Assembly (NCBI GenBank): GCA_903834925.1 | Contig: CAILLA010000238.1 | Span: 18,078-82,077, forward strand | DNA: 64,000 bases | DNA from: an uncultured Schlesneria sp. | GTDB lineage: Bacteria; Planctomycetota; Planctomycetia; Planctomycetales; Planctomycetaceae | Direction: 5' to 3' | In this document: positions 1 to 8,003 of the stretch, in pieces | Layout of the letters: every line of letters starts with the position of its first letter | Numbering within the stretch: the stretch's first letter is position 1 | Program-made: the position numbers and the translations under genes | Notes under the pieces: generated by a model | Databases searched by the model: none | What the model was told of the DNA's origin: nothing | The model's input: the letters and a program-made list of their open reading frames with translations, nothing else

Positions 1-774
1 CGTCAGCGGACGTCCCAGGTAATCTCGCAAGAATCTCAACCGTTCAAATAAGGGGATTGCTGAGGCCGAAAAGTTCAGTTGAGCCAGATCTTTCACGATC
101 CAGCGTTGAGACAACGGCTTTTGTTTTTGCACTCGTCCAAGATCAATGATGTAAATCGTTTCGGGAGTCTTTTGCGACTGCATCAGATGACCAAGATAAA
201 AGTCCTGATGATGTAGACCTGCGCCGTGCATCGTCCGCGCCAGATTTGCAACGTTGACCGAGATCTGGCGATGAGCCGAATGGATCTTTGGCACCATTTT
301 TGAATTCGCGAGAACGTCAGACAACTTATCACAGTTCTCTAACGATTCTGTAATGAGAAACGAATCGGTTCCAGATTCTCCGAACGCCACGGGCGTCATC
401 GTTGGAAGTCCGATTTCATGAAAATCAAGAATCGCGTTCCATTCGTTTCGCGCACCAAGGATCGGCCAAGTCAGCCGGAGCAGTGGTTTGAGATACTCTT
501 TCCAGGATGATCGGCCATGTCGCTTAATATAGAACGGACGCTCTACGCCGTTGTCGTTCAATGTGAACCGTAGCGTAATTCGATCTGTGCGAAGCTTTTT
601 CGCGATTGCGGCATCCGCCGTTCGCGACCAGATTGCTGTAAATGTCTGCCAATCGTGATGCCGGAGAAGACCGGCAAACGCCTTGTTGACGTTGAGCTTC
701 CCAGAATCCCAGGTTTCCAATTCAAAGCGAGTCAATCGGCGATCCTTGCTGGTACAGGGTTCGATGGAAAGCAT
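1..774 (-). CDS. WaaP/Kdo-kinase-like lipopolysaccharide core kinase, C-terminus cut by window edge
   Basis: I read this frame directly from the reverse complement. It is open from an ATG at 774 to base 1, giving 258 codons with no stop, so the C-terminus lies outside the window. The kinase signature is clear: a segment reading MHGAGLHHQDFYLGHL holds the HxD catalytic loop with the extra His typical of WaaP/InaA-type kinases. A following IYIIDLGRV fits the metal-binding IDLxR motif. An upstream stretch with PFYIKRHG fits the ATP-binding lysine strand. Family members phosphorylate heptose or Kdo of the lipopolysaccharide inner core at the cytoplasmic face. A GTG a few codons upstream is an alternative start. 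The gene is divergent from the lipoprotein gene at 1075. Family assignment is good; the exact sugar substrate is unknown. Confidence 0.75.
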   Translation of the reverse strand, partial: MLSIEPCTSKDRRLTRFELETWDSGKLNVNKAFAGLLRHHDWQTFTAIWSRTADAAIAKKLRTDRITLRFTLNDNGVERPFYIKRHGRSSWKEYLKPLLRLTWPILGARNEWNAILDFHEIGLPTMTPVAFGESGTDSFLITESLENCDKLSDVLANSKMVPKIHSAHRQISVNVANLARTMHGAGLHHQDFYLGHLMQSQKTPETIYIIDLGRVQKQKPLSQRWIVKDLAQLNFSASAIPLFERLRFLRDYLGRPLT

Positions 775-1074
775 GAGCGACACATTGGGGCGAACCCGAA
801 TGCGGGGATTTTATGGAAACCAGCAAAAAGCACCACTGCACATTCCCAAACCAGACGAAAACCGCCTGATGATTCATTCAAATTCAATCTTGAATCACTT
901 GGACAAATGGGTCAACAGCGTGAATTTTTCAATTGATGCCGCAGTCCAATTGAGACCTTGTCTTCTTAGTCAGTATGAAGACGATCCTCGATATCGTCGG
1001 CAAAACCGTTCAAGCCCGTTCCACTTGTCTGTCGATCTCAAGAAGAAGCCTATTGGCGGAAAGTGGGGTTCTGC
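775..1074. other. Divergent intergenic region
   Basis: About 300 bases lie between the minus-strand kinase and the plus-strand lipoprotein. It should hold both promoters. Short open frames here have no recognisable protein character, and I see no convincing hairpin or RNA gene. Confidence 0.4.
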
Positions 1075-1539
1075 ATGAAGACTCGTTGGATTTCGATCGC
1101 ATCAGTCCTGCTTGCGTTGGCATCAGGTTGTCAGTGTTGTCCGTTGTTCGACCACTATGCCAATGTCGTTGACGATACCAGCGACACTCATTTCTATTTC
1201 GATCACTGGTACAACCCAAGATTCGATATGACTCGAATGGGAAAGCCGGATTGGTGCAGCCCGCTCAACCGCATGCTCTGCAAACGCTGCTGCAACAATG
1301 GTTGTTATGATCGCTACGATGATTGCAATCTTTATCCGCCGCTGACCCCGTATGAATTTCCCAGCAACGTCATGCCGCCACCCACGGTTCGAACAAAACG
1401 AATCCAACGACGGCTTGATGCGGATCTGATGGATGAAATGATGCAACGAACGGGATCTGCTCCGGATTCTGACTCCGCTGCGGCGCCTGATCCCGTACCA
1501 GCACCAGATTCCGTGCCCGCGCCTGCACCAATGCCATAG
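1075..1539 (+). CDS. Putative lipoprotein, cysteine-rich, conserved planctomycete type
   Basis: The protein is about 154 residues. The ATG at 1075 is chosen over the in-frame GTG at 1063 because it begins exactly at the leader: MKTRW, then a hydrophobic stretch ending in a lipobox LASGC. That predicts a lipid-anchored envelope protein. The mature part has many cysteines (CQCC, KRCCNNGC) and an aromatic segment DHWYNPRFDMTRMGKPDWC. The C-terminal third is a Pro/Ala/Asp-rich tail (repeated PAPDS/PVPA) likely to be a flexible spacer. I recognise no catalytic domain. The gene is convergent with pncC, with only five bases between the two stop codons. Confidence 0.65.
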   Translation: MKTRWISIASVLLALASGCQCCPLFDHYANVVDDTSDTHFYFDHWYNPRFDMTRMGKPDWCSPLNRMLCKRCCNNGCYDRYDDCNLYPPLTPYEFPSNVMPPPTVRTKRIQRRLDADLMDEMMQRTGSAPDSDSAAAPDPVPAPDSVPAPAPMP

Positions 1540-1544
1540 GCTGG

Positions 1545-2087
1545 TCAGAAACTCAGATACTCATCACGAAGCACCGCCTCAATCTGTCGAAAGACAATGG
1601 ACACGGCGACCCACTGCCGTTGCTCCCGCTCCGTCTCGCCTGGATAGACGAAATTCCCATCTTCGCAGGGAACTTGTTGTAGTCGGTGTTCTGTAACGTG
1701 GCAGGTTTTGCCACGAATGGCGACGCCAACGAAAATCAGTCCATCTTGCAATTCTGGTGCGTTGGGTCCAAGGTGGCCTGTGATCGATGCCGCGATCTCG
1801 GCTTCCGGCGTATGTTCCAGCACTCCAATTGCCATCGCTTCTGCAACAGGCTTGCTGACAGGACCTGGCTCGATCAGCATCGATGCGGGGACACCCAGCC
1901 ACTTTGTTTTCGTCTCCAGGCGATAGACGACCGCCGATCCACAATGAACGTCAGAGATTCCGGGGATTCTCGCTAAAGAGGCTGAAATCAGCCCACCCGT
2001 ACAGCTTTCGGCAAAAACGATTTTGACTTGAAGCAACTTCAACAGGGATGCGACTTCTTGAATTTGCTCTGCCAGTGGTTGTTTCAT
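1545..2087 (-). CDS. pncC: Nicotinamide-nucleotide amidohydrolase, CinA C-terminal family
   Basis: The 180-residue protein matches the stand-alone CinA C-terminal domain. It has AESCTGGLISASLARIPG near residue 27, the SAVVYRLETKTKWLGV strand, a GPVSKPVAEAMAIGV helix, and ITGHLGPNAPELQDG, a variant of the usual ITGxAGPxGG loop. The Ser/Lys catalytic region of PncC enzymes is therefore largely present. Family members deamidate NMN to nicotinate mononucleotide in pyridine nucleotide salvage. AAAGGA about six bases before the ATG is a good ribosome site and overlaps the end of a small upstream frame. The altered second loop (HLGPN) makes me slightly less sure about activity. Confidence 0.8.
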   Translation of the reverse strand: MKQPLAEQIQEVASLLKLLQVKIVFAESCTGGLISASLARIPGISDVHCGSAVVYRLETKTKWLGVPASMLIEPGPVSKPVAEAMAIGVLEHTPEAEIAASITGHLGPNAPELQDGLIFVGVAIRGKTCHVTEHRLQQVPCEDGNFVYPGETEREQRQWVAVSIVFRQIEAVLRDEYLSF

Positions 2088-2090
2088 GGT

Positions 2091-2273
2091 TTATCCTTTT
2101 GGCGGTTTGGTTTTGACCGCAGGATTGATTGTATAGGGTTTGTCGTGTCGTGGTCGTAATGGAATAGGTCCCATCAGTCTGATTGGGCGTAGCATGGTCT
2201 TTAGCCCGTGCGATTCTGTAAATCTTTGCATTCGATCAGGTCTCATAACTCTTATCGGGCCTACCAGATCCAT
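2091..2273 (-). CDS. Doubtful 60-residue ORF upstream of pncC
   Basis: This short frame ends three bases before the pncC start, and its last codons supply the pncC ribosome-binding site, so translational coupling is conceivable. The product is rich in Gly-Pro-Ile/Arg-Pro repeats (VGPIRVMRP, RPIRLMGPIP). These come from partly palindromic DNA such as CCCATCAG-TCTGATTGGG around 2170. I recognise no family. It could equally be a non-coding palindromic leader, so this is a weak call. Confidence 0.15.
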   Translation of the reverse strand: MDLVGPIRVMRPDRMQRFTESHGLKTMLRPIRLMGPIPLRPRHDKPYTINPAVKTKPPKG

Positions 2274-2663
2274 TGTACTTCTTCTCGACGGAATCGACTT
2301 TCCCGTGAACTTGATGATTTTCTTAATGTCGTTTCGCTTGGCAAGCTGCGGTGACTTTTACGACAGTCAACCTTCGGCAACCTGAAAACGAAACGATCTT
2401 AAACGGTTCTTCTCATGTCAACCCGCGCGGGCGAACTGCACGAAACCCCATGAAAAATAGATGTCCATGAGAAATTATTATGTCTATCGGGGTCGTATCG
2501 ATTATGCCGATGAATCCTGCACTCAACCTTCTTCGATGCGATCGGAAATCACTCGAAGGCTTCAGACTGAGTAATGAAATGCGGCTGGTACTGATGCCGG
2601 ACGCCGGGGTGCCGACGAAAGCGATTTCGCTTCGTCATGATTGGACACAGGGGGAATCACGGT
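2274..2663. other. Intergenic region, no gene recognised
   Basis: About 390 bases lie between the pncC side and the start of the exported protein at 2664. The frames here do not resemble proteins. A GGGGGAA ribosome site for the next gene lies at 2651-2657. I see no tRNA-like fold or strong terminator. Confidence 0.4.
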
Positions 2664-3737
2664 ATGCCACACTCATTCCTGCGGGGGAGATGGTTGCGCA
2701 CATTATCAATCGGCGCGACAGTATGTCTCTCGGCGGCATTACTCAATGCCGCCGAGGGACCGGAATCAACCGAGGGGTTGGCACAGGTCAGCAACCGAAC
2801 CGTGGCTCGCGAAACTGAGCGGGAAGAACCGACGCAGTACCCGGGCCTGACGATCGTCAAGCCAGGGAGTTCGTCGACGGCAGTCCGCAAACAGTCGATC
2901 GCGGAACTTGGTCTCGAGCGACTCTCGCCAGAGGCTCAACAGAAAACGCAGGCAGTCCTCAAGAATCTTGGGATGTTTCGCAAGCTGCCCACGATCTCGT
3001 TCGAATGCGATCCGGCCGTTTATGAATATTTCCTGCGGAATCCCGATGTCGCCGTCTCGACGTGGCGCGCCATGGATATCTCGCAATTTCAGCTTCATGA
3101 AACGGAACAGAATCGGTATCACGCAGATGCAGGCGATGGTTCCGTAGGTGAATTGGAGCTTCTCGTTCATACGCCAACGGACACCATGATCCACTGCGAT
3201 GGGGCCTTTAAGAGTCCGTTGCTGCCGAAGCCAATTATTGCCCGCTCGTTGATGCGAGTGCAGACTTCGTTTGCAAAAGAACAGGATGGGCGGATTATTG
3301 GAACGCATTCGGGAGACGTTTACGTCGAATTCCCTTCACATGCAGTTGAAGCGGCTGCCCGTGTGATCTCTCCCGTCAGCCACAGCATTGCAGACCGTAA
3401 TTTCAAGCAAATGACGCTATTCGTCCACCTGATGTCTCAGGCAATGATGAAACACCCCGGGTGGGTTGAGCAGACTGGCAATAAGCTGGAAGGGATTTCG
3501 AAGCAACGAAAACAAGAGTTCATCGAAGTCGCTGCTCGCAGTTGCGGTGAAGCTCGAAGACGATTTGCGAACGCCAATTCAATCCAACCATTTTCGCCGG
3601 ACGAAGCATTGAGTCCGTTTCGAAACTGGAATTCACAAGCGAATGGTCTTGGTTCAGCAGAAAGTTCGACGCGACCGAACCCTGCACGACCCATTGAGCA
3701 GACCAGTCAAATTACCACTACGCCTCAGCGAAATTGA
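2664..3737 (+). CDS. Conserved exported protein of unknown function
   Basis: The protein is about 357 residues. The ATG at 2664 is chosen because GGGGGAA lies about seven bases upstream and the protein then opens with a leader: basic residues (MPHSFLRGRWLR), a hydrophobic core and an ALLNAAEG cleavage region. The body has a predicted helical segment (SPEAQQKTQAVLKNLGMFRKLP) and a stretch CDPAVYEYFLRNPDVAVSTW. I have the impression of this motif in unnamed planctomycete proteins but cannot name a domain. The last 50 residues are low complexity (Ser/Asn/Pro/Thr). It is a single gene followed by a strong hairpin. It likely acts in the periplasm; function unknown. Confidence 0.7.
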   Translation: MPHSFLRGRWLRTLSIGATVCLSAALLNAAEGPESTEGLAQVSNRTVARETEREEPTQYPGLTIVKPGSSSTAVRKQSIAELGLERLSPEAQQKTQAVLKNLGMFRKLPTISFECDPAVYEYFLRNPDVAVSTWRAMDISQFQLHETEQNRYHADAGDGSVGELELLVHTPTDTMIHCDGAFKSPLLPKPIIARSLMRVQTSFAKEQDGRIIGTHSGDVYVEFPSHAVEAAARVISPVSHSIADRNFKQMTLFVHLMSQAMMKHPGWVEQTGNKLEGISKQRKQEFIEVAARSCGEARRRFANANSIQPFSPDEALSPFRNWNSQANGLGSAESSTRPNPARPIEQTSQITTTPQRN

Positions 3738-3795
3738 ATCCCTGAAAACTGACGAGATTGATTCGCGGCGGAGCGACCCGGCCCGCCGCCGAACC

Positions 3796-3837
3796 AGCAG
3801 CCCGATCGCCGTTGAGCGGTCGGGCTGCTTGCTTTGT
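3796..3837 (+). terminator. Rho-independent-like terminator
   Basis: Perfect 10-bp arms AGCAGCCCGA (3796-3805) and TCGGGCTGCT (3820-3829) enclose a 14-base loop that can pair further, followed by T-rich TGCTTTGTTG. It lies 59 bases after the stop of the exported protein gene and before the converging methyltransferase gene. Confidence 0.7.
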
Positions 3838-3886
3838 TGCATCGAGACATCAAGTGGGTCCCCTGTCAATTTCTACGGTCGTTCAT

Positions 3887-6214
3887 TCACCGGTCGTTTC
3901 CGTTCGTGATTTCATCAACCGATTTCATTTCTGTGGTGCCCAGTCCATACAACTCGGCGACAAGCGATTCGATCCTCAACTCGACTTCATCGATTTTCGA
4001 GTTGGTCTCGTGCGAGTCCTGCTTAAGCTTACGAGTGGCTGCAAACGACAACCCGATTCTGAAATCAACCAATTCAACGAGTTCATCGTGTCTCTTTACG
4101 TCTTTCACGGCATCAAAATCGATCCGCCGGATCGGGGCTCGTTCGAGCGTTCGGCCATTCACTTCCAGACCAACTCCACGACGTTTGGCGTGATGTTCAA
4201 ACCAGGCCCAAAGGACTTTCGAGTTCAGCAGCCCGCAGAAATATCTCAGGTCTTCTCGCGTGCTCGCCGCCCGGACGAAAACATTAGCGCTAAAGGGAAC
4301 ATAGGCTGGTCCAAATATCGGAACAAAGCTTGGGCGGATTGCCATTTGAAGGGCAACCAGTTTGTCTGATTGCCAGATTCGCTCGTCACGCGGCCAGTGC
4401 AGATGCCACCAGCGGTTACTTTCTTGAATCGTTTCGCGCCGCGCTTCCAGGATCGGCCGAAATCGCTCAAGATGCTTGCGAAGTTGGGGCAGGGTCATGA
4501 TCTCTGGGCACGTTTGTCTTGTTGAAAAGATCAATTGCCGCGACGGGCTCGATGCGGCCCAATAACGATCCAAGTCACAAAGATCATGGTAGGGGCGTAG
4601 TAGTTTGCTTTCATCGGGCTCAAGCAGAAGTCGCGCCACTTCGTTACCCTGCAACGAGAAAACGCCTTCACCGACGAGCCAGGTTTTTGACTCGGGAGCG
4701 TCGCGAAATCGATCCAATGTCCGGCGATTAATTGTTGCCGGGTTCTCGGCAATACCTTGCCGAATCATTCCGAAATCGGACAGCGGGGGATAAGTTCCCA
4801 GGATATCGAGCAATTCGTTGACGGGCGGCAAAACATCAAGTTGTTCGTCGCGGAACAATTGCTGTTTCGATTTCATGAATTCATTGACCAGTGCCTCACC
4901 TGTGATAAATGGTTCTGCGGACGAAGCGAGCTTTTGCGGAACGATCTTAATCCTCGTTCCCAGAATACATTTCGACTTTGTCAGTCGCAGAATAACGTGT
5001 TGACCTGACACCCCGGAAAACACTCGTTGATTACGAAGAAGAAACAGTTCATCCAAGTGGACGTCATCACGCAACGTCGCGATCAGCTTGTCTGATCCCT
5101 TTCCGTGGAGCCAATATGAATTGGTGATGAACGACAGTGAGCCTCCGCTTTTTAACAGGTCGATACCGCGATGGACAAAGTAGTACCACAAGTCCATTCG
5201 AGCCGATCGGTGCCTCTGACCAAAGGGTGTCTCGCCAATCTTGTCAAGTTCGTGTTTGAAGTCTCGCTCGCGCCGATAGGGTGGGTTCCCAATCACCAGA
5301 TCAAACCCACCATGCTCGAATACCTGCGGGAATTCACGACGCCAATCAAACGCTGGAATCTCGCCGCCTGAAAAGACGATGGAGCCATCATTTTGAATCG
5401 GGCCATCTGCAAATGAATGACCGATCAGAGCGTGACCCATCTTGAAGTTGGATCTTAAATTATCCCAACTCGCGATCAAGGAATCAGGAAGACTCTCGGG
5501 AGCCGATGATTCGACCATTATCATCCAAAGTGATCGCCGCAGGACTTCAATTGCAGCGGGATCAAGATCGACGCCAAACAATTGATTGGCAAGAATGCTC
5601 TGGCATCGGTTGAACGTCAGCCTCGAGCCGTCACGCGTTAATACAATATCGCGAGCATCGTTGACTGGCAGATTCGAAATTTGCCAGCTCAGGTGCCAAT
5701 CCAGCAGAGCACGATAAGCCGCAACAAGAAACGCCCCGCAACCGGCGGCGGGATCTAGGATCGTAATCTGTTTCGCTTGAGAGAAAGTCGCACTTTTCAG
5801 ACGTGAACCGAGAGTCTTTTGAACAATCTCATCGGCGATATATTTCGGCGTATAAAAGATCCCGTTGACGGTCCGTGACTTTGCACCGGGATTCACTGAT
5901 CCAGATGCATCTGTCCTTAACGAGACAAGGAACTCATGGATTTCCCCGAGAATCTCGATCGGCGATTCGGCAGACAAAGGGCACGTGAGATCAAGTTGCT
6001 CATCAACGACCGCTACGGTGGGAACGTCCAAATCCGCTCGAGCGACTGTTTCGGCAAAACCAATCCCATGTAACTTCAGCAATGTTAAATAGGCGGCAGT
6101 ATCAACCCTTTGTTCCGCGTTGACACAGTCGCCGTTCTTACCATCGACAACCGGATGAGCGCAGCAGCAGAACTTGAGTGATTCTCTGCACCAATCCCGT
6201 AGCGACTTTTCCAC
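3887..6214 (-). CDS. Eco57I/TaqI-type N6-adenine DNA methyltransferase, apparently solitary
   Basis: The 775-residue protein has the order expected of TaqI/Eco57I-type enzymes. FYTPKYIADEIV is near residue 120. The SAM-binding motif I, DPAAGCGAFLVAAY, is near 150. NQLFGVDLDPAAIEVLRRSL follows, and the catalytic NPPY appears in FDLVIGNPPYRRERD near 310. A long target-recognition region follows, ending in a TaqI-C-like segment (ANVFVRAAS, YFCGLLNSKVL). These enzymes methylate adenine N6. I see no PD-(D/E)xK nuclease motif in the first 110 residues and no adjacent endonuclease gene, so it may be an orphan methylase, though a divergent nuclease domain cannot be excluded. The start is GTG at 6214, 23 bases after the stop of the upstream pcm gene, suggesting co-transcription. 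Confidence 0.85.
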   Translation of the reverse strand: MEKSLRDWCRESLKFCCCAHPVVDGKNGDCVNAEQRVDTAAYLTLLKLHGIGFAETVARADLDVPTVAVVDEQLDLTCPLSAESPIEILGEIHEFLVSLRTDASGSVNPGAKSRTVNGIFYTPKYIADEIVQKTLGSRLKSATFSQAKQITILDPAAGCGAFLVAAYRALLDWHLSWQISNLPVNDARDIVLTRDGSRLTFNRCQSILANQLFGVDLDPAAIEVLRRSLWMIMVESSAPESLPDSLIASWDNLRSNFKMGHALIGHSFADGPIQNDGSIVFSGGEIPAFDWRREFPQVFEHGGFDLVIGNPPYRRERDFKHELDKIGETPFGQRHRSARMDLWYYFVHRGIDLLKSGGSLSFITNSYWLHGKGSDKLIATLRDDVHLDELFLLRNQRVFSGVSGQHVILRLTKSKCILGTRIKIVPQKLASSAEPFITGEALVNEFMKSKQQLFRDEQLDVLPPVNELLDILGTYPPLSDFGMIRQGIAENPATINRRTLDRFRDAPESKTWLVGEGVFSLQGNEVARLLLEPDESKLLRPYHDLCDLDRYWAASSPSRQLIFSTRQTCPEIMTLPQLRKHLERFRPILEARRETIQESNRWWHLHWPRDERIWQSDKLVALQMAIRPSFVPIFGPAYVPFSANVFVRAASTREDLRYFCGLLNSKVLWAWFEHHAKRRGVGLEVNGRTLERAPIRRIDFDAVKDVKRHDELVELVDFRIGLSFAATRKLKQDSHETNSKIDEVELRIESLVAELYGLGTTEMKSVDEITNGNDR

Positions 6215-6237
6215 TGATTAACTCGCAGAAATCGATT

Positions 6238-7470
6238 TCACCGTGGCTTCGGTGTGATCACAAGATCATCCAACCAAAGCTTGCCGGTCGCACCGTTCAA
6301 TCCAATTCGGACAATCATTTCTCGAGCCTTCGGCGGCACAGTGATGGTCTTTGTTGCCGTCGACCAGTCATGGGTTCCGACCCACGGACCGATTACAGGG
6401 TTGTCGATTCCGCGTCGATTCTCATCGTAGAAATGAAATCGGATCGATGCGAACTCGTACTCTTCGCGTCCGTTTGTAATGTCTTCGGTTTTGTACTGGA
6501 CTCGAACATTCAATGAGCCAATTTTCGATCCATCGATCGCAGCAGCCTGTAATCCTTGTGCCAGTCGACCAGATTCCGTCGCTTCGAACAGAATGCAGCG
6601 TTTTCCTTCGCGAGCTCCTTCTTCGAGCAGAGTGGTCATTCGTTGATAGTGCCAGTGATCCGCGTACCCATCGTTGTTTTGATCAGCCTCGAAACCCCCA
6701 TTTAAAATCTTCGGATGGAGCGGATCGGGCTTCACTTTACGTTGTTCTTCTGATTCCCCGGTCATCGGAACGAACAGCGTCGAGATCAACTTCTTTTCTT
6801 CCAGCTTGCCATCTTTCTTCTCGAACTGATGGAATACTTGCTGATACCGTTCACCCAGTGGAACGAGCAAACGTCCCCCCTCTTTCAGTTGCTCAATCAG
6901 TGGCTTCGGCACGTTTTCGGGTGAGCACGTCACGATAATCTTGTCGAACGGAGCATATTCTTCCCAGCCAAGATATCCGTCGCCAATCTTCGTCTTTACA
7001 TTATCATACTTGAGCCGCTTCAATCGTTCGGCAGCCGTTGTTCCAAGGGCTTCGACGATTTCAATCGAATAAACCTCTTTGACCAGACTGGAAAGGACCG
7101 CTGCCTGATATCCGCTTCCGGTTCCGATTTCGAGCACCCGGTCATCGGGTTGAGGGTCAATCGTCTGGGTCATATACGCAACGACGAAAGGCGGAGAAAT
7201 CGTTTGCTTATGACCGATCGGTAACGCGGTATCAACATACGCGTCATGACGATACTGCGGTGTCACGAATTCATGTCTTGGAACCTGGCGGATACTATCT
7301 AATACTCGAGTGTTTGTTATCCCCTCACGCTCAATGTATTCGGAGACCAGATGGAGACGAGCGTCTCGATACGCATCCTTCTTTTGGGCTACGACAGGAC
7401 GACCAATCCCCGTAAATACGACGACCAGTAAGATCCACTTTGCCGCACAAGAAATTCTTCGGTGAAGCAT
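6238..7470 (-). CDS. pcm: Exported protein-L-isoaspartate O-methyltransferase with C-terminal beta-rich domain
   Basis: Residues 30-230 are a complete PIMT: VPRHEFVTP, ALPIGHKQTISPPFVVAYM and the SAM motif VLEIGTGSGYQAAVLS, then EVYSIEIV and the late motif GGRLLVPLG. PIMTs methylate isoaspartyl residues in damaged proteins. Two things are unusual. The protein begins with a leader (MLHRRISCAAK, hydrophobic core, VVAQ), implying action outside the cytoplasm, where SAM would not be expected. It also carries about 150 extra residues at the C-terminus (NGGFEADQNNDGYADHW through LWLDDLVI) that look like a carbohydrate-binding jelly roll. ATG 7470 is preferred over the in-frame GTG 7479 because AGAGG lies nine bases upstream. 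The orphan methyltransferase gene follows directly. Confidence 0.88.
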   Translation of the reverse strand: MLHRRISCAAKWILLVVVFTGIGRPVVAQKKDAYRDARLHLVSEYIEREGITNTRVLDSIRQVPRHEFVTPQYRHDAYVDTALPIGHKQTISPPFVVAYMTQTIDPQPDDRVLEIGTGSGYQAAVLSSLVKEVYSIEIVEALGTTAAERLKRLKYDNVKTKIGDGYLGWEEYAPFDKIIVTCSPENVPKPLIEQLKEGGRLLVPLGERYQQVFHQFEKKDGKLEEKKLISTLFVPMTGESEEQRKVKPDPLHPKILNGGFEADQNNDGYADHWHYQRMTTLLEEGAREGKRCILFEATESGRLAQGLQAAAIDGSKIGSLNVRVQYKTEDITNGREEYEFASIRFHFYDENRRGIDNPVIGPWVGTHDWSTATKTITVPPKAREMIVRIGLNGATGKLWLDDLVITPKPR

Positions 7471-7712
7471 TCCCACCACCCTCTTTACGAGATCGAGTAA
7501 CCCGCCTCTTCGGCGAAACGGATATCAACGTTAACAAACGACGCGGACAATTCCCAAATCTATGCGAATTTTCAGCCGAGGACGAGATCGAATTGTGACG
7601 AATTTTGTGCGACAGTCCCTTCGACCCGTCCTCGCAACGAGATAAGATTCATTCGTACGATTCGATTCGTCAAAACGAATTCCAAAGAATTCAATTTCCA
7701 AAGGAGCGGTTC

Positions 7713-7934
7713 ATGTCGGAGGTCACGATCAAAACTCGGGAAAATGGGCCATTATTGGTGACTGGTCCCGTTAAGCTCACCGATCACCTGGGAAATCAAT
7801 ACGACACAACAGGAAAAGAGAACATTGCACTCTGTCGGTGCGGAGCCTCAAAAATCCGTCCTTTCTGTGACGGAACACATAAAACCAACGGGTTTCAGGC
7901 GGCAGAAACGGTCACAACGCCGACTGAGCATTAG
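7713..7934 (+). CDS. CDGSH iron-sulfur domain protein
   Basis: The protein is 73 residues. The start at 7713 follows AAGGAG at 7700-7705. The [2Fe-2S] ligand motif is intact: Cys41, Cys43, Cys52 and His56 in CRCGASKIRPFCDGTH. The N-terminal part (GPLLVTGPVKLTDHLG) is the usual beta strand region of small bacterial CDGSH proteins. Family members bind a redox-active, acid-labile 2Fe-2S cluster in the cytoplasm; the partner is unknown. It is a single gene divergent from pcm and followed at 70 bases by a large exported protein. Confidence 0.9.
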   Translation: MSEVTIKTRENGPLLVTGPVKLTDHLGNQYDTTGKENIALCRCGASKIRPFCDGTHKTNGFQAAETVTTPTEH

Positions 7935-8003
7935 CAGTTTTTTCCCGAACAAATCCTGGATTTGGCGTCAAAGGCGGTTTGTAAGCATTTCCGGAAGTCT
8001 CTG

